A DNA stretch of 64,000 nucleotides from an uncultured Coriobacteriaceae bacterium (GCA_944322305.1 CALUOP010000004.1:62001-126000), one strand, 5' to 3'; numbered from the stretch's first letter, positions 34,985-44,692 are shown. Notes: generated by a model not told the origin, from the letters alone. Numbers and translations: made by a program.

Positions 34985-35647
34985 ATGCCCTCGCCGCTCA
35001 TCGCGCCCTCGCTGCTCTCTGCCGACCTCACCAACCTCGCTGCCAGCCTCGATGCGGTGCGCGGTGCCGATTACCTGCACTTCGACGTGATGGACGGGCG
35101 GTTCGTGCCCAACCTCACCTTCGGCCCGGCCCTTGTCCAGGCGGTCAAGCGCTGCTCGGATCTGCCGGTTGACGCCCACCTCATGGTGGACGACCCCGAC
35201 GGCACCGTCGACTGGTACATCGACGCGGGCGCCGACATCGTGTCCGTGCATGTCGAGGCGGCCCGTCACCTCGACCGTCTCGTTCACCACATCCAGGATC
35301 GCGGCTGCAAGGCCGGCGTGGTCCTCAATCCCGCCACGCCCGTCGAGGTGCTTGAGGACATCGTGGACGCGGTGGACCTCGTGGTGCTCATGAGCGTGAA
35401 CCCCGGCTTCGGCGGTCAGAAGTTCATCGAGAACACCTACGCCAAGCTCGACCGCCTCGCGCGGATGCTTGACGCCCACGACGCGCGCCCGATCGTGGAG
35501 GTCGACGGCGGCGTTACGCGCTGCAACGCCCGTGAACTTGCTGCGCGGGGCGTGCGGATGTACGTGGCCGGCTCCGCGGTGTTTGGCGCCGCCGATCCCG
35601 CTGCCGAGGTCGAGGCCATCCGCGCCGCTGCCGGGCAGGTTCGCTGA
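34985..35647 (+). CDS. rpe: Ribulose-phosphate 3-epimerase
   Basis: Interconverts ribulose 5-phosphate and xylulose 5-phosphate. The 220-residue TIM barrel shows IAPSLLSADLTNL, HFDVMDGRFVPNLTFGP, DAHLMVDDPD, LMSVNPGFGGQKFI and VEVDGGVT, giving the metal-binding His and Asp residues. AAAAGGA precedes the ATG. Its stop overlaps the next ATG (TGATG). Confidence 0.97.
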   Translation: MPSPLIAPSLLSADLTNLAASLDAVRGADYLHFDVMDGRFVPNLTFGPALVQAVKRCSDLPVDAHLMVDDPDGTVDWYIDAGADIVSVHVEAARHLDRLVHHIQDRGCKAGVVLNPATPVEVLEDIVDAVDLVVLMSVNPGFGGQKFIENTYAKLDRLARMLDAHDARPIVEVDGGVTRCNARELAARGVRMYVAGSAVFGAADPAAEVEAIRAAAGQVR

Positions 35648-36825
35648 TGAGCGATAAGAGCGCGCCGGCGTATGTGAACCTCGACATGGCGGCCTCGGCG
35701 CGACTGCGTCCCGAGGCGCTCTCCGCCATGGCTGCCTACGACGCCTCTGCGTTTGCCGGCGCCAACCCCAACTCGCTGCACTCGCTTGGACGCGCGGCGG
35801 CCGCCGCGCTTGAGCGCGCGCGCCGCTCGATCGCGCGAAGCCTCGGCGCCCGCGTCCGCCCCTCGGAGATCGTCTTCACAAGCGGCGGCACGGAGTCCAA
35901 CCAGCTGGCGGTGGTGGGCATCGCCGAGGGTGTTCGCGCCCGCGAGCCGCGCCGGCGGCGCGTGGTCTTCTCGGCCATCGAGCACGACTCGGTGCTCGAC
36001 TACGCGCCCGAGCTCAAGCGCCGCGGCTTCGCAGTCTCAACGGTCGCGCCAAACCGCGCGGGCGTGGTCGCGGCCGAGGCGCTGCAGCCCCTGCTCGCAG
36101 ACGACGTGGCGCTCGTGTCCTGCCAGCTTGCCAACAACGAGACCGGCGCCGTCCAGCCGGTTGCCGCCCTTGCCGCAGCCGCTCACGCCGCCGGCGCTCG
36201 CTTCCACACCGATGCCATCCAAGGCTACCTGCACGTGCCCTTCGACGCCGCGGCCGCAGGCGTGGACGCGCTAAGCGTCGCGGCGCACAAGGTCGGCGGG
36301 CCGGTGGGCGTGGGCGCGCTGTACCTCAAGGCGCGCTGCCCGCTTGCCCCGCAGCTTTTCGGCGGCGGGCAGGAGGCGGGCCTGCGCGCGGGCACCCAGG
36401 ACGTGCGCGGCGCCCTGGCCTTCGCCGCCGTGGCTGACGCGCTGGCCCCGCATGTTGCCGAAACCGCCCGCAGCCTGCGCGAGCGCTCGGACGCGCTCTA
36501 CCGCCGCCTGCTCTCGTCGCCCGCCGTCGCCTCCACGCTGCCCGACCCCTACGGCACTGAGCGTCTGCCGGGCATCGTCTCGGTCACTGTGCGCGGCCAG
36601 GAGAGCGAGGAGCTCGTCCTCAAGCTCGACGCGACGGGCTTCGCGGTGTCGGCGGGCTCGGCTTGCTCGTCGGGCTCTCTCGATCCCAGCCACGTGCTCA
36701 CCGCCATGGGCATCCCGCGCGACGAGGCGGCGGGCTCGCTGCGCATCTCCTTCGACGAGCGCGTGGATCCCGCGGACCTCGAGCGCTTTGCCGAGGTGCT
36801 TCTTGCCCTTGCGGGGCCGCGATGA
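35647..36825 (+). CDS. iscS: Cysteine desulfurase (IscS/NifS-like)
   Basis: PLP enzyme releasing sulfur from cysteine as a protein persulfide. In 392 residues the PLP Lys is K215 (AAHKVGGP), with H113 and D189 stacking on and pairing with the cofactor, and the catalytic C340 lies in SAGSACSSGSLDPSHVL. Overlaps with rpe upstream and mnmA downstream indicate one operon. Its position beside mnmA suggests it feeds tRNA 2-thiolation; no IscU gene is adjacent. Confidence 0.94.
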   Translation: MSDKSAPAYVNLDMAASARLRPEALSAMAAYDASAFAGANPNSLHSLGRAAAAALERARRSIARSLGARVRPSEIVFTSGGTESNQLAVVGIAEGVRAREPRRRRVVFSAIEHDSVLDYAPELKRRGFAVSTVAPNRAGVVAAEALQPLLADDVALVSCQLANNETGAVQPVAALAAAAHAAGARFHTDAIQGYLHVPFDAAAAGVDALSVAAHKVGGPVGVGALYLKARCPLAPQLFGGGQEAGLRAGTQDVRGALAFAAVADALAPHVAETARSLRERSDALYRRLLSSPAVASTLPDPYGTERLPGIVSVTVRGQESEELVLKLDATGFAVSAGSACSSGSLDPSHVLTAMGIPRDEAAGSLRISFDERVDPADLERFAEVLLALAGPR

Positions 36826-37925
36826 CGCGCGTGCTCGTAGGGCTCTCGGGCGGCGTGGACTCCTCGGCGGTGGTGGAGCTGCTCCGCGAGGAGGGCCTGG
36901 AGGTCACCGCCTGCGTGCTTACGATGCAGACGGCGCCGGTTGCGGTGCCGACGGCCGAGGCGCTTGAGCGCGCCCGCGCACTCTGCGCCGAGCGCGGCGT
37001 GCCGCTTGTCGAGGTCGACGTTGCCGAGCGCTTCGCCGCCGCGGTGGTGGACCCCTTCGTTGCCGAGTACGCCTGCGGACGCACGCCGAACCCCTGCGTG
37101 GTCTGCAACGCCGCGGTGAAGTTCGCCGCCCTTGCGGCCGAAGCGGACCGCTTGGGTTGCGAGCTGGTGGCAACCGGACATTACGCGGGCGTCGAACGCG
37201 CCGCTGGCGGCACGCCGCGCGTCGTGCGCGGCGCCGACGCGGGCAAAGACCAGAGTTACTTTATGTACCGCCTGCCGCCCGAGCTGGTCGGGCGGTGCCG
37301 GTTCCCGCTTGGCGCGCAGACCAAGGAGCGCACCCGCGCCTTCGCGCGCGACCGCGGCTTGGCGGCGGCCGAGGCGCCCGACTCCACCGGCGTGTGCTTC
37401 GCCCCGGGCGGCGACTACCACCTCACGATGGCGGAACGCGCGCCCGAGCTTCTCAACCCCGGCCCCATCTACGCCGAGGACGGAACGTACTTGGGCGAGC
37501 ACCGCGGCATCGCCTGCTACACGCTGGGGCAGCGCAAAGGCTTGGGGCTCTCGGGCGGCCCCTGGTTCATCACGCGCATCGACGCGGCCGCCAACGCGCT
37601 CACGGTGGCGCAGGGCACCCCGCCTCGGGCGCGGAGCTTCACGCTCAGGATGCCGGTGCTGTGGCGCGCCATGCCGTCGGAGGGCTTGCGCTGCCTGGCG
37701 CAAACCCACTACCGCGCCCACCCGGTGAGCGCCCAGGTGACGCGCGCGGGCGACCGTTTGCGCGTTGAGCTTGAGGGAGCGGGCACGCTGGCGGCCGACG
37801 GTCAGTCCTGCGTGCTCTACGAAGGCGACGCCGTCATCGGCGGCGGCTTCATAGCGTTGGACAACACCTGCGCCGGCACCGACGCAGACCGTGCGCCGGC
37901 AGGCGAGAAGGGACAAAGCGTATGA
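36822..37925 (+). CDS. mnmA: tRNA-specific 2-thiouridylase
   Basis: Adds sulfur at C2 of wobble uridine 34 in tRNA-Lys, Glu and Gln. The 367-residue protein has the PP-loop VGLSGGVDSSAVVELL, the first catalytic Cys (C95) in RTPNPCVVCNAAVKF, GKDQSYFMYRL, and the second catalytic Cys in DSTGVCFAPGGDYH. A C-terminal beta-barrel follows. It starts inside the desulfurase stop (ATGA) and ends over the next ATG. Confidence 0.95.
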   Translation: MTRVLVGLSGGVDSSAVVELLREEGLEVTACVLTMQTAPVAVPTAEALERARALCAERGVPLVEVDVAERFAAAVVDPFVAEYACGRTPNPCVVCNAAVKFAALAAEADRLGCELVATGHYAGVERAAGGTPRVVRGADAGKDQSYFMYRLPPELVGRCRFPLGAQTKERTRAFARDRGLAAAEAPDSTGVCFAPGGDYHLTMAERAPELLNPGPIYAEDGTYLGEHRGIACYTLGQRKGLGLSGGPWFITRIDAAANALTVAQGTPPRARSFTLRMPVLWRAMPSEGLRCLAQTHYRAHPVSAQVTRAGDRLRVELEGAGTLAADGQSCVLYEGDAVIGGGFIALDNTCAGTDADRAPAGEKGQSV

Positions 37926-38722
37926 CGATCGGCGAGTTGGAGCGTGCGCTGCTGGCGCGGTTCCCAAAAGACACGGCGGAAGACTGGGACAACGTCGGCC
38001 TTTTCGTTGGGCGCCCCGCCGACGAGGTGGCGGGCGTGCTCGTGGCGCTCGACGTCTCCGAGCACGCGCTCGGCGAGGCGCATGCGACGGGCGCGAACGT
38101 TCTGGTTACCCATCATCCCTTGGCAATAGACCCGCCCGCGCGCCTTACGCCTACGGCGGCCGACTCGTCCCAGGCGGGGGCCGCGGCTTTCCGCGCGGCT
38201 GAGCTGGGGGTGAGCGTCATCTCGCTTCACACCAACCTCGACCGCAGCCTCGAGGCGCGCGCCTGCCTGGCAGAGCGCCTGGGGGTCGAGGCTTCCTCCT
38301 CGCTGGAGCACCCGGGAGAACCCGAGGTGTGCGGCCTCGGCTTTCTTGCCGAGGCGCCGACGTCTTGCGCTGCGCTGGGGCAGCTGGCCGCCCGTTGCGC
38401 CGAAGCCTTTGGCTGCGAGCCGCGCGTGTGGGGCAGCGCGGAGGCGCCGGTGGCGCGCATGGCCGTGCTCGGCGGCTCGCTCGGAGGCTTCGGCAAGGCT
38501 GCTGCTGCGGTGGGGGCCGATGTGGTGATTACGGGGGAAGCGGGCTACCATGTGTGCCTCGACCTCCTCGCACGCGGAACTTCGCTTATACTTCTCGGAC
38601 ATGACAGGTCCGAGGCTCCCTTCTGCTCTGTGCTCGCTGATGCGTGCGCGGATGCCGACGTGCCTCGCGACCTCATCTCGTTGGCATCTACTGAGCGTCC
38701 CTGGTGGACGTGCGCGGCGTAA
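37922..38722 (+). CDS. NIF3-like (DUF34) metal-binding protein
   Basis: The 266-residue protein has the di-metal ligands of the family: TAEDWDNVGLFVG near the start, THHPL, LHTNLD and, near the end, GHDRSE. The family is annotated as type-2 GTP cyclohydrolase I but its true role is debated. It is coupled to mnmA and followed after 11 bases by the zinc-ribbon gene, a frequent pairing for NIF3. Confidence 0.9.
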   Translation: MTIGELERALLARFPKDTAEDWDNVGLFVGRPADEVAGVLVALDVSEHALGEAHATGANVLVTHHPLAIDPPARLTPTAADSSQAGAAAFRAAELGVSVISLHTNLDRSLEARACLAERLGVEASSSLEHPGEPEVCGLGFLAEAPTSCAALGQLAARCAEAFGCEPRVWGSAEAPVARMAVLGGSLGGFGKAAAAVGADVVITGEAGYHVCLDLLARGTSLILLGHDRSEAPFCSVLADACADADVPRDLISLASTERPWWTCAA

Positions 38723-38733
38723 AGGATACGGCA

Positions 38734-39464
38734 ATGAGCGTGGGAACGACCCTTCTTAACCTGCAGGAACTCGACCTCGCGTTGATGCGCAACCAGGAGG
38801 CCTTGGACGGCATGCCCGAGGTCCGCGAGCTTGCGCGCAAGCGCCAGCAGTACCGCACCCTGAAGCTCGAGGCGCAGCGCCTGCTCGGCGTGCGCAAGGA
38901 CGTGGAGATCGACCTGGCCGACTTGACCGCCCAGCGCGCCCAGACCGAGTCGATGGTGGAGGCGGCGCAGGTGCAGGCGGCGGGCCTTACCGATTACCGC
39001 GCCGTGCGCGACTTCGAAAACGAGCTCTCCGGCCTCGCCAAGCGCCTGGACAAGCTTTCCTTCGCAATCGAGAAGCGCACCGCCGAGCTCGATGAGGCCC
39101 GCGCTCAGGAGACGCGCATGACCAAGGCGCTGGCCAAGCTCGAGGCTTCCGTGCGCGCCGAGGCCGATCGCACCCGCGCCAAGGCCGGCGACCTTCTCGC
39201 CGAGCGCGAGAAGCTCAACGCCCGCCGCGCCGACCTGGTGCACGAGATCCCGATGGACCTGTTCACGCGCTACGAGGCGGTGGCCAAGCGCTTCAAGGGC
39301 ATGGCGGTCGAGCGCCTGGTGGGCAACAAGCCGAGCGCCTGCCGCGTGGCCCTGCAGCCGAGCCAGATGGGCGACCTGAAGCACGCCGGCGAGGTTGCCG
39401 AGTGCCCCTACTGCCACCGCATCCTTATCCGCCCGGATGACGCTGCCGAGGAGGCGCAGGCCTG

Positions 39465-39465
<1 letters not shown>
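38734..39465 (+). CDS. Coiled-coil protein with C-terminal zinc ribbon
   Basis: The 243-residue protein is a long charged coiled coil from about residue 10 to 185. A small C-terminal zinc-binding module follows, with the cysteines of SACRV and ECPYCHR. This is the pattern of the C4-type zinc-ribbon family often found beside NIF3 genes, proposed to act in nucleic-acid contacts or trans-translation-like roles. The ATG at 38734 has AAAGGA upstream. The stop overlaps coaBC (TGATG). Confidence 0.85.
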
Positions 39466-40685
<1,220 letters not shown>

Positions 40686-40700
40686 CTTTTCCACTGTCCC

Positions 40701-40813
40701 GGACCCTTTCGCTTTTGCTTCAGCGTGCTCCTCGCTCGCTTCTCTTGCGCGCCGCTTTCGCGGCGCTTAGAGGCTCGCTCAGAAGTCACGCCGAAGCAAA
40801 AGCGAAAGGGTTC
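40701..40813 (-). repeat. Palindrome A1 (family A, first doublet, subtype a)
   Basis: 113 nt. Arms 40701-40727 and 40787-40813 are complementary over 27 nt with two mismatches. The arm reads GAACCCTTTCGCTTTTG in its own orientation. A central 7-bp stem GCGCCGC-TTTC-GCGGCGC lies at 40749-40766. Between arm and central stem lie the conserved strands TGAGCGAGCCTCTAAGC and GCGCAAGAGAA. Orientation is minus by the core sequence. Confidence 0.92.
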
Positions 40814-40845
40814 TTGCGTTGAGTGTTGCTCTTCAAGGCTGATCA

Positions 40846-40958
40846 GATCCCTCGGCCTTTAGTCATGGGATGTCTTTTGAGCGAGCCTCTATGCGGCACG
40901 CAGTGCCGCGCAAGAGAAAGCGAGCGAGGAGCATCCCGGGGTTAAAGGCCGAGGGATC
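40846..40958 (+). repeat. Palindrome A2 (family A, first doublet, subtype b)
   Basis: 113 nt. The outer 16 nt (GATCCCTCGGCCTTTA, 40846-40861) pair perfectly with 40943-40958; GGGATG/CATCCC closes the 27-nt arm. The central stem GCGGCAC-GCA-GTGCCGC is at 40893-40909. It is in inverted orientation to A1 across a 32-nt spacer. It lies upstream of the tRNA-Pro promoter. Confidence 0.92.
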
Positions 40959-40998
40959 GCGCCGCAAAGATTGATCAGAATTCGTTGTAATTTTTCGC

Positions 40999-41026
40999 TT
41001 GCATTCCGCAGAGAGTTTGGTAAAGT
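40999..41026 (+). promoter_or_regulatory. Promoter of tRNA-Pro
   Basis: TTGCAT (40999-41004) and TAAAGT (41021-41026), spacing 16. Confidence 0.75.
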
Positions 41027-41058
41027 ATTCGTTGCTGCTTGAGAGAGCGGTTCTTATT

Positions 41059-41135
<77 letters not shown>

Positions 41136-41144
41136 GAGCATTCG

Positions 41145-41173
41145 GAGCCGTGTCGGTTGACACGGCTCTTTTT
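41145..41173 (+). terminator. Terminator of tRNA-Pro
   Basis: GAGCCGTGTC (41145-41154) pairs perfectly with GACACGGCTC (41159-41168) around GGTT, then TTTTT. Confidence 0.92.
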
Positions 41174-41275
41174 GTATACCACGAGCATGCCGCATTGCTG
41201 TGCGCTTTCCGTGGCAGACGCGTTGGGAGGCGCGGGTTCGGGAAGAATGCACGGGGTATGCAAGAGGGGAGTACT

Positions 41276-41992
41276 GTGGGTCTGCGCAAGAAGATCAAAC
41301 GTGAGCTTATCGGCACGTCAGAGTATCCTTCGAACAAGGTGTTCACCATCTCCAACGTCATCACGCTCACGCGCCTGGTTTTGACGGGTGTGTTTCTCTA
41401 CCTGTTCGTCACGGACACCAACCGCGTCGTCTCCCTCGTGATCTACGCCATCGCCGCCTCGACCGACTGGTTGGACGGGCAGATCGCGCGCCGCACCAAG
41501 ACGGTGAGCTGGCTGGGCAAGATCATGGATCCCGTGGTTGACCGTGCGCTGCTCTTCACCGGTGTGCTCGGCTTGGTGCTTCACGGCGAGCTGCCGCTGT
41601 GGGTGTGCTTGCTCGTGATCGGCCGCGACGTGTACCTCGCTGCCGGCTCGATCGTGGTGCGCCGCTTCCACAAGCGCCCGATCGACGTGGTGCTCGTGGG
41701 CAAGGCGGCTACGGCGCTTCTTCTGGTGGGTTTCTGCCTGCTTTTGCTCGGATTCCCGCGCGTGGACGGCCTGGGGGTTGTTCCCGACAGCCTTTCGTTT
41801 TTGCCGGGTCTCACCTCGGGCACGGTGCCGGTGGGTATGTTCGTGGTGTACGCTGGGCTTGTGTTCTCGATGATCACCGCGGTTGTCTACACGGTCGAGG
41901 GCGCGCTGGCCATCAAGCACGCGTGCGAGCACCCCGAAGATGAGGAGGACGACTTCCTCAACCCTGAGGTGGAGGATGATGCTACGGCCTAG
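41276..41992 (+). CDS. CDP-alcohol phosphatidyltransferase family protein
   Basis: The 238-residue membrane protein carries the complete family signature: DG-x2-AR-x8-G-x3-D-x3-D, read in DGQIARRTKTVSWLGKIMDP and the following VVDR. About six helices are visible, with an acidic C-terminal tail. The alcohol acceptor is not predictable; a second family member near 62 kb looks like the standard PgsA, so this one may make cardiolipin or another head group. GTG 41276 is preceded by GAGGGGAG. Confidence 0.88.
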   Translation: MGLRKKIKRELIGTSEYPSNKVFTISNVITLTRLVLTGVFLYLFVTDTNRVVSLVIYAIAASTDWLDGQIARRTKTVSWLGKIMDPVVDRALLFTGVLGLVLHGELPLWVCLLVIGRDVYLAAGSIVVRRFHKRPIDVVLVGKAATALLLVGFCLLLLGFPRVDGLGVVPDSLSFLPGLTSGTVPVGMFVVYAGLVFSMITAVVYTVEGALAIKHACEHPEDEEDDFLNPEVEDDATA

Positions 41993-42132
41993 GCGGCCTT
42001 TGCCTCAACCCCTTGCGTTACCGTTGCGCGGCTCGGTGCGTAGCCGCGCCGCAACGTCGCTCGGTGGGGTACAATGGGGACAAGCTTGCCGCCTGCCGGG
42101 CCGCACGCGCCCGCCTTTTCTCTGGAGGTACC

Positions 42133-42552
42133 ATGCAACCGATGAACAGCGCTTCCAACGACTCCACCCGCGTGTTCCGGGTTCCCTCTAACGACGTCAC
42201 CGCTCCCGACCTCATGCGCAGGCCCGACGGCTCCACGCCGGTGCTTACCATCATCAAGGGACCCCAGTCAGGGGCCTCGTTCCCGCTCGAGGGCTCGGAG
42301 ATCTCGGTGGGCCGCGATCCCAAGAACTCCATCTTCCTGAACGACATGACCGTCTCGCGCGCGCACGCCAAGATCATCGTGAACGCGCAGGGTGCCATGG
42401 TGGAGGATCTCGGCTCGCTCAACGGCACGTGGGTTGACGGCGCCATCGTAAACGCCGCTCCTCTGCACGACGGCTCCACCCTGCAGATCGGCACCTTCAC
42501 GTTGGTGTACCACACGGGCAGCGCCCCCGAGCGAATCGAGACCGGTGAGTAG
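42133..42552 (+). CDS. FHA-domain protein, GarA/OdhI-like
   Basis: The 139-residue protein has an FHA phosphothreonine-binding domain (about 38-125) with VGRDPKNSIFLND, VSRAHAKI and LGSLNGTWVDG. The N-terminal tail contains DSTRVFR, aligned with the ETTSVFR phosphoacceptor of mycobacterial GarA and corynebacterial OdhI; Thr12 would be the phosphorylated residue. In those relatives the phospho-tail folds onto the FHA domain and switches off control of 2-oxoglutarate enzymes. TGGAGG precedes the ATG. A TACAAT at 42070-42075 may be the -10. It overlaps the MerR gene start by eight bases. Confidence 0.88.
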   Translation: MQPMNSASNDSTRVFRVPSNDVTAPDLMRRPDGSTPVLTIIKGPQSGASFPLEGSEISVGRDPKNSIFLNDMTVSRAHAKIIVNAQGAMVEDLGSLNGTWVDGAIVNAAPLHDGSTLQIGTFTLVYHTGSAPERIETGE

Positions 42553-43282
42553 CTTGGCAGATCGGAGCTACCTGAGCATCGGACAAGTCGTCAACCTGCT
42601 GCGCAGCGCCTATCCCGACCTCTCCAACTCCAAGATTCGCTTCTTGGAGGAGGAGGGGCTCATTACGCCGCACCGCACGCCCAAGGGGTATCGCCAGTAC
42701 TCCAAGGAGGACGTGGACCGGCTCGAGGTTATCCTCCACCTGCAGAAGACGCGTTACATGCCGCTCAACGTCATCAAGTCCAAGCTCGACAGCGCTTCCT
42801 CGCTCGACGCGCTCGCCTTCGAGGTTGGCTTGCTTTCCAACGAGCCGCTGAAAGAGGAGCCGGCCGAGGAGGAGTCCAAGCTCTGCACGATCGAGGACAT
42901 CCCCGACCGCTTGGGTGTGGAGATAAGCTTCGTGCGCCAGCTGGTGGAAAACGACATCATCACGTTGGTCAAGAGCCCGCAGAACCGCGAGCTGGTCGAC
43001 AGCGCTGACTTCACCATCATCCGCACCTGCGCAGAGCTGCGTCGCTTCGGCATCGAGCCGCGCAACCTGCGCCAGTACGTGGCTGCCGCCAACCGCGAGT
43101 CGGCTATGTTCGAACAGGTGCTTATCACCATGCTCGGCCGCGACGACAGCACGCCGAAGCGTGAAGAAAAACTCGAGAAGGCCTTTGAAACCCTGTCTGT
43201 GCTCACCGAGACCGTTCACCGCTCGCTTCTGAAGCGTCGCGTGTTCAACGCGCTCAGCGCGTCGCAAGACGATCGCGCCTAA
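42545..43282 (+). CDS. MerR-family regulator, FtsR-like
   Basis: The 245-residue protein has an N-terminal MerR winged helix (YLSIGQVVNLLRSAYPDLSN, FLEEEGLITPHRTPKGYRQY) and a second helical domain from about residue 115 to 180. Length and placement next to the FHA gene match mycobacterial Rv1828/FtsR, which activates ftsZ. The GTG at 42545 overlaps the FHA stop. The effector and targets here are unknown. Confidence 0.85.
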   Translation: MSSLADRSYLSIGQVVNLLRSAYPDLSNSKIRFLEEEGLITPHRTPKGYRQYSKEDVDRLEVILHLQKTRYMPLNVIKSKLDSASSLDALAFEVGLLSNEPLKEEPAEEESKLCTIEDIPDRLGVEISFVRQLVENDIITLVKSPQNRELVDSADFTIIRTCAELRRFGIEPRNLRQYVAAANRESAMFEQVLITMLGRDDSTPKREEKLEKAFETLSVLTETVHRSLLKRRVFNALSASQDDRA

Positions 43283-43316
43283 GTCACAGCCAGGCTTTTT
43301 TGCAAGGGGAGGAACC

Positions 43317-44168
43317 ATGAAGTGGGGCATCGTCGCCGACTCAAGCTGCAACTTCCGCAGCTATGACCCGCGAACGCCGGGGCTGTTTTTCGCCACGGCG
43401 CCGCTTAAGATCAATGTTGACGGCACGGAGTACATCGACGACGACAAGCTCGATGTAGCTGAGCTCAACTGCCGGGTAGCGGCGTCTGAATCTGAGAGCC
43501 ACAGCGCCTGCCCAAGCGCAGGGGAGTGGGCCGAGCTTTTCCGCAAGGCTGACAACGTGGTGGCCATCACCATCTCGGCCAACCTCTCGGCCAGCTTCGA
43601 AGCGGCTGAAATGGCGCGCGACATCGTGCTCAAAGAGGATCCCTCCAAAAACATTCTCGTTGTCAACTCGCGTGCCACGGGCGGCAAGATGGAGCTCATG
43701 GTGCAGCGCATCGACGAGTTCATCGCCGCCTCGTCAGGTACCTGTTCTTTTGAAGAGGTCGCTGCCTACGCGCTGGATCTCGAGAAGCGCTCCCAGGTGC
43801 TGTTCTCGCTCAGCAGCTACGAGAACCTCGTGAAGGCCGGGCGCATGCCGCGCTTGGCCGGCACGCTTGCCTCGCGTTTAGCGATCCGCGTGCTGGGCAT
43901 TGCGAGCGACGAGGGGACCATCAAGATCGTGGGTCCCACGCGCGGTGAGCGCCGCACCTTCAAGAAGATCATCGACACGCTTGAGTCCCACGGCTACCAG
44001 GGAGGCCTTGTCTACATTGACCACGTGGACAACCGCGCGGCGGTGGAGACCTTGCGCGCCACCATCAAAGAGCGCTGGATCAACGCCGAGATCCACGTGC
44101 TGCCGTGCGGCGGCCTGTGCTCGTACTACGCCGAGGAGAGCGGCATCATCATCGGCTTCGAGTACTGA
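43317..44168 (+). CDS. DegV family fatty-acid-binding protein
   Basis: The 283-residue protein has the DegV two-domain fold: WGIVADSSCNF at the start, the lipid-contacting TISANLSASFEAAEMAR, VVNSRATGGKMELMVQ, and KAGRMPRLAGTLASRLAIRV in the second half. Family members hand exogenous fatty acids to FakA kinase as FakB; no fakA gene is adjacent here. GGGAGGAACC precedes the ATG. Confidence 0.9.
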   Translation: MKWGIVADSSCNFRSYDPRTPGLFFATAPLKINVDGTEYIDDDKLDVAELNCRVAASESESHSACPSAGEWAELFRKADNVVAITISANLSASFEAAEMARDIVLKEDPSKNILVVNSRATGGKMELMVQRIDEFIAASSGTCSFEEVAAYALDLEKRSQVLFSLSSYENLVKAGRMPRLAGTLASRLAIRVLGIASDEGTIKIVGPTRGERRTFKKIIDTLESHGYQGGLVYIDHVDNRAAVETLRATIKERWINAEIHVLPCGGLCSYYAEESGIIIGFEY

Positions 44169-44197
44169 CGCGCAGCCTTTCGAGAAGACCTGTTTGC

Positions 44198-44232
44198 AAG
44201 CCCCACTGCACTGATGTTCAGCGGGGCTTTTT
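44198..44232 (+). terminator. Terminator of degV gene
   Basis: AAGCCCC-CTG pairs with CAG-GGGGCTT (44198-44229), followed by Ts to 44232. Confidence 0.88.
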
Positions 44233-44252
44233 GATTGTCTTCTTTGTAACGC

Positions 44253-44365
44253 GATCCCTTGCCCTTTACCGTCGGGATGCTCTTCGCTCACTTCTTTTTG
44301 CGCGGCACTGCGTGCCGCTTAAAGGTTCGCTCAAAAGACATCCCTACGGTAAAGGGCAAGGGATC
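44253..44365 (-). repeat. Palindrome A3 (family A, second doublet, subtype b)
   Basis: 113 nt. Arms 44253-44279 and 44339-44365 pair over 27 nt with one mismatch; the arm begins GATCCCTTGCCCTTTA. The central stem GCGGCAC-TGC-GTGCCGC is at 44302-44318. The core matches A2 closely but in reverse orientation. Confidence 0.92.
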
Positions 44366-44402
44366 TGGGAAGCTGGCACAAGAAGCTTTTCAACAACGCA
44401 CG

Positions 44403-44516
44403 GGCCCCCTTCGTCTTTGTCTCGGCGTGACTTCTGAGCGAGCCTTTAAGCGCCGCACAAGCGGCGCGCAAGAGAATGCGAGCGGGGAGCACGCCGAGAC
44501 AAAGACGAAGGGGGCC
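44403..44516 (+). repeat. Palindrome A4 (family A, second doublet, subtype a)
   Basis: 114 nt. The 27-nt arms 44403-44429 and 44490-44516 are perfectly complementary (start GGCCCCCTTCGTCTTTG). The central stem GCGCCGC-ACAA-GCGGCGC is at 44450-44467. The core matches A1. The rest of the gap to trxB (44517-44692) is AT-richer and has a weak interrupted inverted repeat GTTATGG/CCATAAC at 44538-44599, but no gene. Confidence 0.93.
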
Positions 44517-44639
44517 TCATGGCAGTACGTAACAGATGTTATGGTTGCTTCAAACCTAGTCAGCCCCGTGTGAAGCAAATCTTGTCTGCATACCATAACA
44601 TTACATAAGATATATTATCAGAGTTTACTAATGAGAAAG

Positions 44640-44690
44640 ACAACGGAGCGCGTACGAGGTGCTTCACCTTGTACAGCGCTCCGTCTACAA
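44640..44690 (-). terminator. Terminator of trxB
   Basis: On the minus strand ACGGAGCGC pairs with GCGCTCCGT with further inner pairing (GTAC, GGTG/CACC) and is followed by TGTCTTTCTC. Confidence 0.65.
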
Positions 44691-44692
44691 TT

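Noticed and set aside
40701-40958. Family A hairpins considered as ordinary Rho-independent terminators
   Set aside because: No T-tract follows either arm, arms are 27 nt with internal loops, and the inner core is conserved between loci.
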